The notes: generated by a model not told the origin, from the letters alone. A stretch of DNA of 64,000 bases from Microtetraspora malaysiensis (GCF_001528665.1 NZ_BBYJ01000007.1:331953-395952), one strand, 5' to 3'; positions 52,971 to 62,457 are shown, counted from the stretch's first letter. Numbers and translations are program-made.

Positions 52971-54029
52971 CTACACCAGCTGGGCGGCCAGGGCCGGATA
53001 GTCGGTGTATCCGCGGTGGTCGCCGCCGAAGGCGGTGGCGAAGTCGGGCTCGTTGAGCGACGCGCCGAGCCGGAGCCGCAGCGGCAGGTCGGGGTTGGCC
53101 AGGAACGCCGAGCCGAACGCGACCAGGTCGGCGCCCCACTCCAGCCGCCGGGAGGCGGTGGCGGCGGGGTCGCCGGCGCCCGGCTCGTTCACGATCAGCG
53201 TGTTCGGCCAGAGCTCACGGATCCGCCGGTCGAGGCCGTCGTCGCCGGACGTCAACAGGTGCACGTAACCCAGGTCGAGGCCGGCCAGGGCGGCCACCAG
53301 GGCCGGGTAGACCTCGTGCGCGTCCTCCTCGGCCAGGCCCTGGGAGCCGTTCGCCGGCGAGAGGCGGATGCCGACCCGGGACGCGCCGATCGCCTCCGCC
53401 GCCGCCTCTGCGACCTCGACGGCGAACCGGATCCGGCCGGCCACCGAGCCGCCGTACCGGTCGTCGCGCAGGTTGGCGTTCTGCGACAGGAACTGGTGGA
53501 TCAGGTAGCCGTTCGCGCCGTGCAGCTCCACGCCGTCGAACCCGGCGTCGACCGCCCGCCGGGCGGCGTCCGCGAAGTCGCGCACGGTCGCCTCCGTCTC
53601 GGCGAGGGTCAGCGCCGCCGGCACCGGGTAGTCCTGCAGGCCGGTGTACGTGTGGATCTGCCCCGGGGCCGCCACAGCCGAGGGCGCGACGGGCAGCAGG
53701 CCGGTGTTGTCGGGGTGGCCGACCCGGCCGGCGTGCATGATCTGGGCGAAGATCCGGCCGCCCGCCGCGTGGACGGCGCCGGTCACCTCCCGCCAGCCGG
53801 CCACCTGCTCGTCGGTGTGCAGTCCGGGGGTGTTCACGTATCCCTTGCCGGCCGCGCTCGGCTGGACACCCTCGCTGATGATCAGGCCGGCCGACGCCCG
53901 CTGGGCGTAGTAGAGCGCGGCCAGGGAAGTGGGGACGCCGTCCGCGTGCGCGCGGGAGCGGGTCATGGGTGCCATGGCGAGGCGGTTGTGCAGCGGCAGG
54001 CCGGCGAGGTCGTACGACGTGAACAACAT
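52971..54029 (-). CDS. Old Yellow Enzyme-family alkene reductase
   Basis: A 352-residue FMN-dependent ene-reductase (NemA/OYE type) that uses NADPH to reduce activated C=C bonds or nitro compounds. Motifs: [25 protein letters not shown], the substrate-binding His-Asn pair in [13 protein letters not shown] and the [12 protein letters not shown] block. ATG 54029 follows AAAGGA. It is divergent from the MarR regulator gene; two copies of a 17-base direct repeat lie between them, one overlapping its promoter (TTGCAA / TAGAAG on the minus strand). Electrophile- or thiol-stress induction through MarR is the natural inference. Confidence 0.94.
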   Translation of the reverse strand: MLFTSYDLAGLPLHNRLAMAPMTRSRAHADGVPTSLAALYYAQRASAGLIISEGVQPSAAGKGYVNTPGLHTDEQVAGWREVTGAVHAAGGRIFAQIMHAGRVGHPDNTGLLPVAPSAVAAPGQIHTYTGLQDYPVPAALTLAETEATVRDFADAARRAVDAGFDGVELHGANGYLIHQFLSQNANLRDDRYGGSVAGRIRFAVEVAEAAAEAIGASRVGIRLSPANGSQGLAEEDAHEVYPALVAALAGLDLGYVHLLTSGDDGLDRRIRELWPNTLIVNEPGAGDPAATASRRLEWGADLVAFGSAFLANPDLPLRLRLGASLNEPDFATAFGGDHRGYTDYPALAAQLV

Positions 54030-54041
54030 GCTAGATCCTTT

Positions 54042-54112
54042 CTTGGTCGGCCAACTTGTGCGGCCAAGAAATACTTCTACATCTTGGCTGGCCAACTTGC
54101 AAGAGGTAGGCT
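54042..54112. promoter_or_regulatory. Shared OYE/marR promoter with direct-repeat operators
   Basis: CTTGGTCGGCCAACTTG (54042-54058) and CTTGGCTGGCCAACTTG (54083-54099) differ at two bases and are 41 bases apart, about four helical turns. Each has a TTGG...CCAA core. Plus-strand promoter for marR: TTGGCT (54084-54089), 17-base spacer, TAGGCT (54107-54112). The second operator covers both this promoter and the reverse OYE promoter, so one repressor could control both genes. Confidence 0.75.
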
Positions 54113-54133
54113 GATCACCGGAGGGAGGCCGAC

Positions 54134-54637
54134 ATGGCGGAGTCGGTGATGTACGAGGCGACCATGGAGCCCGGGTCGCTCCCGGTGGCAGAGGATCACA
54201 ACGGGCTGAGCTGCCTCATGGCCAAGGCCGCGCTGGGCCATCGCGTCCTGCTCGCCGGCCTGCTGGCCGAGATCGATCTCTACCCCGGCCAGGACCGGGT
54301 GCTGCTCGCCCTGTGGGAGCACGGCCCGCAGTCGCAGAACAAGCTCGCCGCCCTGCTCGGCATCGACGTCTCCACGATGACCAGGAGCCTGCAACGCCTG
54401 GAGCGAAGCGGTTTCGTCAGCCGCTCCCCGTCCCCGGCCAACCGGCGGGTCAGCATGGTGAGCACCACGCCCAAGGGCGACGCCCTGCGGCCGGAGGTCA
54501 CCCGCGTCCTCGGCGAGGTCCACCGGCGCATGGTCGAGGGGCTCACCGCCGAGGAGGTCGCCACGCTCTGCGCGCTGCTCGGCGTGGTGCGCGGCAACGT
54601 GTGCGGCGACGAGGTGTGCGACGTCGGCCCCTGCTGA
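54134..54637 (+). CDS. MarR-family regulator with three-cysteine C-terminal tail
   Basis: A 167-residue winged-helix repressor. The recognition region reads SQNKLAALLGIDVSTMTRSLQRLERSGFVSR, with a wing at SPANRRVSMVSTTPKG. The C-terminus carries Cys157, 162 and 167 in CGDEVCDVGPC, evenly spaced by five, and Cys27 lies near the N-terminal dimer helix. Such cysteines could sense thiol-reactive compounds and release DNA, which suits control of an ene-reductase. The frame starts at ATG 54134 with GGAGGGAGG upstream. Divergent from the OYE gene and likely autoregulated. Confidence 0.92.
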   Translation: MAESVMYEATMEPGSLPVAEDHNGLSCLMAKAALGHRVLLAGLLAEIDLYPGQDRVLLALWEHGPQSQNKLAALLGIDVSTMTRSLQRLERSGFVSRSPSPANRRVSMVSTTPKGDALRPEVTRVLGEVHRRMVEGLTAEEVATLCALLGVVRGNVCGDEVCDVGPC

Positions 54638-54697
54638 CGCCGGGGGCTTCGCGAGGACCGCAGTTCTCTTCCGGCGAAGTGACCGGACGGCCGATAG

Positions 54698-56365
54698 CTA
54701 GGTGATGTCCACGATGGGCAGGCGCAGCGCGCCGGGAGCGGCTGCCGGGACGACCGGGCGGCGCGGGGCGACCGGCGCGATCCGCGCGTAACGCGAGCCG
54801 AGCGCGGGACGCGGGTCGGGGTCGCCCTTGTTGGGCCAGAACGCCATCGCCCGCTCCGCCTGGGCGGTGATCGTGAGCGACGGGTTCACGCCGGGGTTGG
54901 CCGAGACCGCCGACCCGTCCACCACGTGCAGGCCCTCGTAGCCGTAGAGCCGATGGTAGGGGTCGATCACGCCGGTCTCCGGCGAGTCCCCGATCGCGCA
55001 GCCACCGAGGAAGTGCGCGGTCGCCGGGATGTCGAACAGGTCCAGCCAGGCCCCGCCCGCCATGCCGCCGATCTCCTCGGCCGCGAACCGCGCCGCCCGG
55101 TGCCCGGCCGGGATCCAGGTCGGGTTCGGCTCGCCGTGGCCGGGCCCGGCGCGCAGCTTCCCCCGGCGCATCGAGAGCGTGATCGAGTTGTCCTTCGCCT
55201 GCATGACCAGGGCGATGATCGACCGCTCCGACCACCGGCGGAGGTTGAACAGGCGCGGCACCAGACGCGGGCGGCGCGCCGTCTCGCCGAGGAACCGCAG
55301 CCAGCGGGGCGCGCCGCCGCCGTCGATCAGCAGCGTCCGCAGCAGTCCCATCGCGTTCGAGCCGTCGCCGTACCGGGCCGGCTCGACGTGCGTGTGCGCG
55401 TCGGGGTGGAACGAGGACGTGATCGCCACGCCGCGGTTGAGCTTGTCGCCCTTCGCCGACGGCCGTTCGAAGCCGAGCAGGGCCTCGGAGTTCGTCCGCG
55501 TCAGGGTGCCGAGCCGGAGCGAGATCCGCGGCAGCGTGCTCGCGCGCAGGCGGTGCAGCAGCTGTTGCGTGCCGTACGTCCCGGCGGCGAAGACGACCTG
55601 CCGGGCGGTCAGGACCCGGCGCACGCGCGGGGAGCCGGTCTTCGTGACGGAGACGGCGTAGCCGCCCTCGACCGGGCGCACGCCGGTGACCGTGGCCTCG
55701 GGGTGGACCCGCGCGCCCGCCCGCTCGGCCAGGTACAGATAGTTCTTGATCAGCATGTTCTTCGCACCGTGGCGGCAGCCCGTCATGCACTCGCCGCACT
55801 CCGTGCAGCCGCGGCGGCGCGGCCCGGCCCCGCCGAAGTACGGGTCCGCCACCTCGACGCCGGGCTTGCCGAAGAACACCCCGACGGGAGCGGGGCGGAA
55901 GGTGTCGCCCACCCCCATCCGCCCGGCCACGGCGCGCATCACCTCGTCCGCCCTGGTGAGCGTCGGGTTGCGCACGACGCCGAGCATGCGGGCGGCCTGG
56001 TCGTAGTACGGCGCCAGCTCGGCCTTCCAGTCGGTGATGCCGCTCCACTGCGGGTCGCGGAAGAACGGGTCGGGCGGCTCGTACAGCGTGTTCGCGTAGA
56101 CGAGCGAGCCGCCGCCCACGCCCGCCCCGGCGAGGACCATCACGCCGTTCTTACCGCCGATCACGTGGACGCGCTGGATGCCCTTCAGGCCGAGCGCCGG
56201 CGCCCACAGGAAGTCGCGCAGCCGCCACGACGTCTTCGGCAGCGTGCTCTCGTCGAAGCGGCGGCCCGCCTCCAGGACGGCGACGGAGTACCCCTTCTCG
56301 GTCAGCCGGAGGGCGGCGACGCTGCCGCCGAACCCGGAGCCGATGACGACGACGTCGTAGTCCAC
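54698..56365 (-). CDS. ChoD-like GMC oxidoreductase with a ferredoxin-type Cys motif
   Basis: About 555 residues. FAD-binding GSGFGGSVAALRLTEKG at the N-terminus, GAGVGGGSLVYAN, and the GMC C-terminal block HFLGGCAIGD ... VVDGSAVSANPGVNPSLT. A cysteine cluster, C187-x2-C190-x2-C193-x3-C197 (CTECGECMTGC), lies in the middle and resembles an iron-sulfur site. Close relatives include mycobacterial ChoD, often called cholesterol oxidase though its true substrate is debated. GTG 56365 is chosen because GAGGAGG lies 5 bases upstream; the upstream GTG 56407 would overlap the ALDH stop. Downstream of and coupled with the aldehyde dehydrogenase. Confidence 0.9.
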   Translation of the reverse strand: MDYDVVVIGSGFGGSVAALRLTEKGYSVAVLEAGRRFDESTLPKTSWRLRDFLWAPALGLKGIQRVHVIGGKNGVMVLAGAGVGGGSLVYANTLYEPPDPFFRDPQWSGITDWKAELAPYYDQAARMLGVVRNPTLTRADEVMRAVAGRMGVGDTFRPAPVGVFFGKPGVEVADPYFGGAGPRRRGCTECGECMTGCRHGAKNMLIKNYLYLAERAGARVHPEATVTGVRPVEGGYAVSVTKTGSPRVRRVLTARQVVFAAGTYGTQQLLHRLRASTLPRISLRLGTLTRTNSEALLGFERPSAKGDKLNRGVAITSSFHPDAHTHVEPARYGDGSNAMGLLRTLLIDGGGAPRWLRFLGETARRPRLVPRLFNLRRWSERSIIALVMQAKDNSITLSMRRGKLRAGPGHGEPNPTWIPAGHRAARFAAEEIGGMAGGAWLDLFDIPATAHFLGGCAIGDSPETGVIDPYHRLYGYEGLHVVDGSAVSANPGVNPSLTITAQAERAMAFWPNKGDPDPRPALGSRYARIAPVAPRRPVVPAAAPGALRLPIVDIT

Positions 56366-56403
56366 CGCTTCCTCCTCGCCCGTCCTGCCGACCACCGCGT
56401 CCG

Positions 56404-57939
56404 TCACTTCAGGTGGAGCTTCCTCATCACCTTCAACAGCCCGGCCAAGGTGTCGGCGTACCGGTCGTACGTCATACCCAGGACCGGGTCGAACCCGAGC
56501 CAGGACGCCTGACCGGCGACGGTCTGCGACTCGGTGTACTTCAGCAGGCCCTCGGCTCCGTGCCGGCGCCCGAGGCCGGAGGACTTCATGCCGCCCATCG
56601 GGGCGTCGTAGGAGGCGTAGGCGGCGGCGTACCCCTCGTTGATGTTGACCGTACCGGCCTTGATCCGCGCGGCGAGGGAGCGGCCGCGGGCGAGGTCGCG
56701 GGTCCAGACCGACGCGTTGAGGCCGTAGAGGGTGTCGTTGGCCATCGCGACGACCTCGTCCTCGTCGCGGAAGCGGTACAGCGCCACGACCGGGCCGAAG
56801 GTCTCGTTGCCGCACACGTCCATCTCGTCGGTGACGCCGGCGAGCACGGTCGGCTCGTAGAACAGCGGCCCGAGGTCGGGGCGGGCCTGGCCGCCGGTGA
56901 GCACCGTCGCGCCCTTCTCGACCGCGTCGGCGACGTGCGCGGTCACCGCGTCGAGCTGGCGGGGGAAGGTGAGCGAGCCCATCTGGACCGACCAGTCCAG
57001 GCCGGGGCCGATCTTCATGTTCCGGGTCGCCCGGATGAACCGGTCGGTGAACGCGTCGTAGACCGAGTCGTGGACGTAGAGCCGCTCGATCGAGATGCAG
57101 AGCTGGCCGGCGTTGGTGAAGCAGGCCCGCAGCGCGCCATGCGCGGCCCGGTCGAGGTCGGCGTCCTCCAGCACGATCATCGGGTTCTTGCCGCCGAGCT
57201 CCAGGGAGCAGCCGATGAGCCGCTTGGCCGCCTCCTCGGCGATCTTGCGACCGCCGCCGGTGGACCCGGTGAACGCGACGTAGTCGGCGCCGTCGATCAG
57301 GGGGTCGCCGATGACGGCCGGGTCGCCGGTCACGACCTGCCAGATCTCGCGCGGCATCCCCAGCTCCGCGAGGAGGTCGATCGTCCACAGCGTGGAGAGC
57401 GCGGTCTGGCTGTCGGGCTTGTGGACCACGGCGTTGCCCGCGATCAGCGCGGGGACCACGTCGGTCACGCCCAGGGAGAGCGGGTAGTTCCACGGGCTGA
57501 TCAGGGCGACCGTGCCCTTCGGATGGCGCTGCTCGACCACCTGGGTGGCGATCGGGAAGATGCCCTTGCGCTTTCTCGGGGCAAGCAGCCGGGGCGCCTG
57601 CCGCGCGTAGTACAGCGCGCACCCGGCGACGTCGAGCACCTCCTCGAAGGCGTGCCGCCGGGCCTTGCCCGTCTCCATCTGGACGATGTCGAGGATCTCC
57701 TCGCGCCGGTTGAGTATGGCGTCGTGCAGCCGGAGGAAGGGGGCGATCCGCTCCGCGGCCGGCCGCGCCGCCCATGCCTCCTGGGCCGCCCTGGCCGCGG
57801 CGTACGCCCGGCGGACGTCCTCGGCCGTCGAGACGGGGAGCTCGACGAGGGTGTCACCGGTGAAGGGCGCGGGGACCTCCACGATCTTCCCCTCCGAGGC
57901 GACGTGCCGGACAATGCGCTCAAGCATGCGGGGGTCCAT
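56404..57939 (-). CDS. Aldehyde dehydrogenase, succinic-semialdehyde type
   Basis: About 511 residues of the NAD(P)-dependent ALDH superfamily. Motifs: SPWNYPLSLGVTDVVPALIAGNAVVHKPD, FTGSTGGGRKIAEEAAKRL, general base Glu in LELGGKNPMIV, nucleophilic Cys in FTNAGQLCISIERLYV, and GNETFGPVV. Sequence matches proteins annotated as succinic-semialdehyde dehydrogenases that sit with a GMC oxidoreductase in actinobacteria; the real substrate may be the aldehyde made by that oxidase. ATG 57939 is used; GTG 57966 in frame is the longest option and neither has a good ribosome site. Divergent from the Ser/Thr kinase. Confidence 0.88.
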   Translation of the reverse strand: MDPRMLERIVRHVASEGKIVEVPAPFTGDTLVELPVSTAEDVRRAYAAARAAQEAWAARPAAERIAPFLRLHDAILNRREEILDIVQMETGKARRHAFEEVLDVAGCALYYARQAPRLLAPRKRKGIFPIATQVVEQRHPKGTVALISPWNYPLSLGVTDVVPALIAGNAVVHKPDSQTALSTLWTIDLLAELGMPREIWQVVTGDPAVIGDPLIDGADYVAFTGSTGGGRKIAEEAAKRLIGCSLELGGKNPMIVLEDADLDRAAHGALRACFTNAGQLCISIERLYVHDSVYDAFTDRFIRATRNMKIGPGLDWSVQMGSLTFPRQLDAVTAHVADAVEKGATVLTGGQARPDLGPLFYEPTVLAGVTDEMDVCGNETFGPVVALYRFRDEDEVVAMANDTLYGLNASVWTRDLARGRSLAARIKAGTVNINEGYAAAYASYDAPMGGMKSSGLGRRHGAEGLLKYTESQTVAGQASWLGFDPVLGMTYDRYADTLAGLLKVMRKLHLK

Positions 57940-58101
57940 GCCCGGAAGGATATTCGGGAGCAACACTCGTGGCTACTGGTCGGTAGGCAACCATCGGGAC
58001 ACGAGGGTTCCGACCGCTGGGATTACCCGCCAGAATCCAGCTATGCCAGGAAATGTCGAGCCATACGGGAATCTGGCGCCGACCGCGAGCACCGCTCTGT
58101 G

Positions 58102-60270
58102 ATGGCGGGCCCCGACGTCGCCCCACTGCGGCCGACGGATCCGGGCCGCCTCGGCTCCTACGCCCTCACCGGACGGCTCGGCGAGGGTGGCCAGGGAGTC
58201 GTCTATCTCGGTACCGGCCCCGGGGGCGAGCCGGTCGCCGTCAAATGGCTGCGCGGCGACCTTGCGGGCGACCCCTCCATGCGCGAGCGCTTCCTGCGCG
58301 AGGCAACCTCCGCCAAGCGCGTGGCGCCGTTCTGCACCGCCCAGGTCATGGACACCGGCGTCGAGCAGGAGCGCCCGTACATCGTCAGCGAGTACATCGA
58401 GGGGCTGTCGCTGCAGCGACGCGTGCAGACCTCCGGCCCCATCTCCGGCTCGGCGCTGCACCGCCTCGCCGTGGGCACCGCCACCGCTCTCGCGGCCATT
58501 CACCAGGCCGGGGTGGTCCATCGCGACCTGAAACCGGCCAACGTCATCATGGGTCCCGACGGGCCGCGGGTGATCGACTTCGGCATCGCCCGCGCGGTGG
58601 ACTCCTCGCACACGCTCACCTCGCAGCCGGTCGGCACGCCGTCGTACATGTCGCCGGAGCAGATCATGGGCGAGACGGCCGGGCCGCCCGCGGACCTGTT
58701 CGCCTGGGGCTGCACGATCGTCAGCGCCGCCACCGGGCGGGCGCCGTTCGGCAACGACACGATGCCCGCGGTGATCAACCGGATCCTGAACGCCCCTCCC
58801 GACCTGGGGAACCTCGACGCGCCGCTGCGCGACGTGGTGACCGCCTGCCTGGCCAAGGACCCGCGGGCCCGGCCCACCGCCGAGCAGGTGCTGCTCCGCC
58901 TGCTGCAGAACTCGGCACCCGGCCCGGCCGACCTGAGCGACGCCGCGGCCGCGGCGTCCTCCGGCGGGCCGGCGCCGACGCGCCCCATGCCCGGCGGTCC
59001 CCCGATCCCGTCGACGGATCCCGGGGCGTACGCGTACCCGGGACGTCCGTACGCCCCCGGCCCCTACCCTCCCCCTCCCCCGTCGCCGCAGGCCGTCTCG
59101 CCGCCCTATCCCGCGGCGTACCGGCCGGGAACCTACCCAACGGCCACCGGCGGACCGGACGGCGGACGCTCCGGTCGCAGGACGGCGCTCGTGGCGGTGA
59201 CGACGGTGGCGGCGCTCGCCGCCGTCGCCTTGGTGGCCTGGCTCGTGATCCCCGGCGACACGTCCCATCCTCCTGCGGCGTCGTCGGGCGCGGGCACGCC
59301 CACCGTCTCGCCGCCCTCGTCGTCGCCGACGACGACGCCCACCCCCACCGTCCCGGCCGTGCCGACGTCCGGGCTGACCAGGGTGAAGCTGCCCGGCGTG
59401 CGGGCCACGCTGTACGAGCGCCCGGACGACCCGGTGCGGCTGACCTACTACGAGGTCGAGGACAAGGCCAAGGAAGTCTGGATCAACTACCTCAGGAGCT
59501 CGGCGAACGGATCGTTCGCCAAGAACACCAAGTACTGGCAGCAGACGCTCTCCCTGGACGGCGAACTCTCCGCCGGGCGGAGCAAGGAATACACCGATGA
59601 CGACTACCACGGCGTCGACATCATCACCAGGGCCACCGGCGCCGTCCGCACGGTCAAGACCGTGAAGCGCCCCCTGACCTACGAGTACGGCGAGTGGACC
59701 CGCAAGGGCGACCGCCTCCTGTTCAGCATCAGGAACCCGGGCGGCGACACGTGGACGACCAAGGGGTTCGTCGTGGTCGACATCGCCCGCGGAACGGCCC
59801 GGGTGAAGCAGATCAACGACCCGGCCATCAAGGAGGGCCGGTTCTACTGGAACGGCGACGAGACCATGGTCGCCACCTACTTCCGCAGCGGGAAGACCGC
59901 CGGGGTCCGCTTCTACGACCTCGACGGAAAGGTCGTCAGGACCCTCGACGGCGTCGGCACGCCGTACAACACGTCCTCGGGGCTGTTCTCACCGTCCGGC
60001 GACGCGATGGTCACGGAGTGCCGGGACGCACGGAGCAAGGTGTGCGTGTGGGACTCCACCTCGGGGGCGGAGATGTCCCGGTTCGGCTCCAGCTGCTCCA
60101 AGGTGCTCGGCTGGTGGGACACGGCGCACCTGTTCTGCTGGAACGCGGCCGAATCGGCTAAGGGGAACGTGATTGTCGTCGATCTCGACGGCTCCACCGT
60201 GCGCACCCTGCTGGAGACCACCCAGTCGGACATCCTCGGCCCCTTCTACGTGCGTTCCGGCGGGGGCTGA
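58102..60270 (+). CDS. Transmembrane Ser/Thr protein kinase with beta-propeller-like sensor
   Basis: A 722-residue Hanks-type kinase. Residues ~18-270 carry the kinase: Gly loop GEGGQGVVYLG, Lys48 in VAVKWLR, catalytic Asp142 in HRDLKPAN, DFG 159-161, and SPE in YMSPEQI. A Pro/Tyr-rich juxtamembrane region follows (~295-360), then one helix at ~361-385 (VAVTTVAALAAVALVAWLVI). The extracellular part of ~330 residues, after a Thr/Ser/Pro stalk, has repeated beta-strand blocks (RFYDLDGKVVRTLDGVG, VCVWDSTSGAEMSRF) suggesting a propeller rather than PASTA repeats. ATG 58102 or GTG 58099 starts the protein. The propeller lipoprotein begins 32 bases downstream. Confidence 0.92.
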   Translation: MAGPDVAPLRPTDPGRLGSYALTGRLGEGGQGVVYLGTGPGGEPVAVKWLRGDLAGDPSMRERFLREATSAKRVAPFCTAQVMDTGVEQERPYIVSEYIEGLSLQRRVQTSGPISGSALHRLAVGTATALAAIHQAGVVHRDLKPANVIMGPDGPRVIDFGIARAVDSSHTLTSQPVGTPSYMSPEQIMGETAGPPADLFAWGCTIVSAATGRAPFGNDTMPAVINRILNAPPDLGNLDAPLRDVVTACLAKDPRARPTAEQVLLRLLQNSAPGPADLSDAAAAASSGGPAPTRPMPGGPPIPSTDPGAYAYPGRPYAPGPYPPPPPSPQAVSPPYPAAYRPGTYPTATGGPDGGRSGRRTALVAVTTVAALAAVALVAWLVIPGDTSHPPAASSGAGTPTVSPPSSSPTTTPTPTVPAVPTSGLTRVKLPGVRATLYERPDDPVRLTYYEVEDKAKEVWINYLRSSANGSFAKNTKYWQQTLSLDGELSAGRSKEYTDDDYHGVDIITRATGAVRTVKTVKRPLTYEYGEWTRKGDRLLFSIRNPGGDTWTTKGFVVVDIARGTARVKQINDPAIKEGRFYWNGDETMVATYFRSGKTAGVRFYDLDGKVVRTLDGVGTPYNTSSGLFSPSGDAMVTECRDARSKVCVWDSTSGAEMSRFGSSCSKVLGWWDTAHLFCWNAAESAKGNVIVVDLDGSTVRTLLETTQSDILGPFYVRSGGG

Positions 60271-60302
60271 ACCCGCCCGCGGAGTGATCCGTAACTAGGG
60301 GC

Positions 60303-62432
60303 ATGAGGACATCGATTCGTACGGCGGGAGCCATCGCGCTCGCCGGGCTGCTCGCCGCGGCGTGTTCCGGAAGCCGTGCGGCGTCCGCTCCCGAGGCGGC
60401 CGACCTGAGCGGGAAGATCCGCCTGGTCTCCTACACGAACTGCGACGACATGCTGGCCGGTCTGCGCGGCGCGGCCGAGAAGAACGTCACGCAGTGGGGT
60501 TTCGGCGAGGCCGTGATGTTCATGGCCAGGGACGCCAAGGCCATGGACACCATGGCGGAGGGCAAGCAGGCGTCGGTTCCGGAGCAGGCGCACTCCACCA
60601 CGAACGTGCAGGAGGCCGGCGTCGACGAGCCGGACCTGGTCAAGACCGACGGCAAGCGGGTAATCACCGTGAACCAAGGCATGCTGCGCGTGATCGACGC
60701 CGCGACCCGCAAGGTCACCGGGACGCTCCGGCTGGTTCCCGAGGAGGAAAGCTGGTTCCCGGCGGACCTGCTGGTGTCCGGCGACCGCGCGCTGGTGCTG
60801 GTCCAGAGCGGCGGCATCATCCCGTTCGGCGCGTTGGCGAAGGTACGGCCGGGATCCGACGGGCCCAGGTACATGCTCGTCGACCTGTCCGGCCCGCCGA
60901 AGCTCCTCGGCACGCTCAGCACGCGCGGCTCGCACATCGACGCCCGCCAGATCGGCTCCACCGTACGGATCGTGGTCAGGTCCCAGCCCGAGATCGCGTT
61001 CCCGCCGCCGAAGCCCGACGCCACCCCGCAGGACATGCTCGCGGCCAACCGCGAGGCCGTGCGCACCGCGCCCATCGACGCGTGGCGGCCCCGGTTCGAG
61101 GTCACCTCCGAGGGGCCGACCCGTACCGACCGGGTGGGGTGCGACCAGGTCAGCCACCCGGAGGAGTTCACCGGGACCTCGATGCTGACCGTCTTCACCG
61201 TGGACCTCGCCGGGACGCTCGACGCGGTCCCCCCGATCAGCGTGGCCGCCGACGGCGACACCGTGTACGGCACGGACAACAGCCTCTACGTGACCAGCAA
61301 CCCCCGCTGGTGGTTCCGTCCCATGCCGATCGACGACGCGCCGCCCACACCGCTGGACGAGCCGACCGGCTCCGACGTCGCCCCCAAGATCGAGCCGACC
61401 GCGAGCCCGGCCGAGGAGGTCACCGCCACATCGAAGCCCCAGATCACACCCGAGGAGGGCGGCGCTTCCACGACGGCCACCCCGGTGCCCGAGGAGGTCC
61501 GCCCGTCAGCCACCCCGAGCGACGCCCCCGAGGAGATCACGCCCAGGCCCACGCCGACCGCGCCTCCGGAGCAGACCGAGGTGCACCGGTTCGACATCAC
61601 CGGCACGGGAGCCCCGCGCTACGTCAGCTCCGGCGTCGTACTGGGACGGCTGCTGAACCAGTACTCGCTGTCCGAGCACGCGGGCCACCTGCGGGTGGCG
61701 ACCACGTCGAACGCCGAGGTGTTCGGCGGCCCCGCCGAGAAGAGTTCGAGCGGCGTCTACGTCCTCAAGGCCGACACGCTCGCCCAGGTGGGCGCGGTGA
61801 CCGGCCTCGGGAAGGGCGAGCGCATCTACTCCGTCCGGTTCATCGGCGACGTCGGCTACGTCGTCACGTTCCGCCAGGTGGACCCGCTCTACACGCTCGA
61901 CCTGCGCGACCCGGCGGCGCCCAAGGTCACCGGCGAGCTGAAGATCTCCGGCTATTCGGCGTACCTGCACCCGGCGGGCGACGGGCGGCTGCTCGGCATC
62001 GGCCAGGAGGCGAGCGCGCAGGGCCGGACCCTCGGCACCCAGGTCTCACTGTTCGACGTCGCCGACCCGGCGAACCCGCGGCTGCTCTCCCGCTTCCACC
62101 AGCAGGACTCCGGCTCCGAAGCCGAGTGGGATCCCCACGCGTTCCTCTACTGGCCGCAGAGCGGGCTCGCGATGCTGCCGCTGCAGAACTACGGCGCCGA
62201 CTGGCGCAACGGCAGCTCGGCGCTCGTGCTCAAGGTCACCGACGGCGCGATCACGAAGGCCGGCACCATCCGGCACCCGGGCGTCACGGGCAGGGACGAC
62301 GTCCCGACACCTGACCCGTCCATCCGCCGCTCCGTCGTCATCGGCGACACGGTCTGGACGTTCTCCGGGCTCGGTGTGAAGGTCAGCGACGCCGCCACCC
62401 TCGCCGACCGGGGCTGGATCCCCTTCACCTGA
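60303..62432 (+). CDS. Beta-propeller lipoprotein
   Basis: A 709-residue exported protein. The signal peptide ends in LLAAAC with Cys21 as the probable lipidated residue, so it should be anchored outside the membrane. The body matches the beta-propeller (PF09826-type) family: NVQEAGVDEPDLVKTDGKRVITVNQGMLRVIDA, VRIVVRSQPEIAFPP, SVRFIGDVGYVVTFRQVDPLYTLDLRDPAAPKVTGELKI, and YLHPAGDGRLLGIGQE. A ~90-residue Pro/Glu/Thr-rich linker (around 345-430) interrupts the repeats. It follows the kinase by 32 bases and is probably co-transcribed, perhaps as its ligand or reporter. Confidence 0.9.
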   Translation: MRTSIRTAGAIALAGLLAAACSGSRAASAPEAADLSGKIRLVSYTNCDDMLAGLRGAAEKNVTQWGFGEAVMFMARDAKAMDTMAEGKQASVPEQAHSTTNVQEAGVDEPDLVKTDGKRVITVNQGMLRVIDAATRKVTGTLRLVPEEESWFPADLLVSGDRALVLVQSGGIIPFGALAKVRPGSDGPRYMLVDLSGPPKLLGTLSTRGSHIDARQIGSTVRIVVRSQPEIAFPPPKPDATPQDMLAANREAVRTAPIDAWRPRFEVTSEGPTRTDRVGCDQVSHPEEFTGTSMLTVFTVDLAGTLDAVPPISVAADGDTVYGTDNSLYVTSNPRWWFRPMPIDDAPPTPLDEPTGSDVAPKIEPTASPAEEVTATSKPQITPEEGGASTTATPVPEEVRPSATPSDAPEEITPRPTPTAPPEQTEVHRFDITGTGAPRYVSSGVVLGRLLNQYSLSEHAGHLRVATTSNAEVFGGPAEKSSSGVYVLKADTLAQVGAVTGLGKGERIYSVRFIGDVGYVVTFRQVDPLYTLDLRDPAAPKVTGELKISGYSAYLHPAGDGRLLGIGQEASAQGRTLGTQVSLFDVADPANPRLLSRFHQQDSGSEAEWDPHAFLYWPQSGLAMLPLQNYGADWRNGSSALVLKVTDGAITKAGTIRHPGVTGRDDVPTPDPSIRRSVVIGDTVWTFSGLGVKVSDAATLADRGWIPFT

Positions 62433-62457
62433 CGAGCGGGGCAGTACACCTGAGGAG

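Noticed and set aside
56413-58101. Long open frame on the plus strand running into the Ser/Thr kinase
   Set aside because: It is antisense to the conserved aldehyde dehydrogenase and reflects G+C-rich codon use; kinase similarity begins only at 58102.
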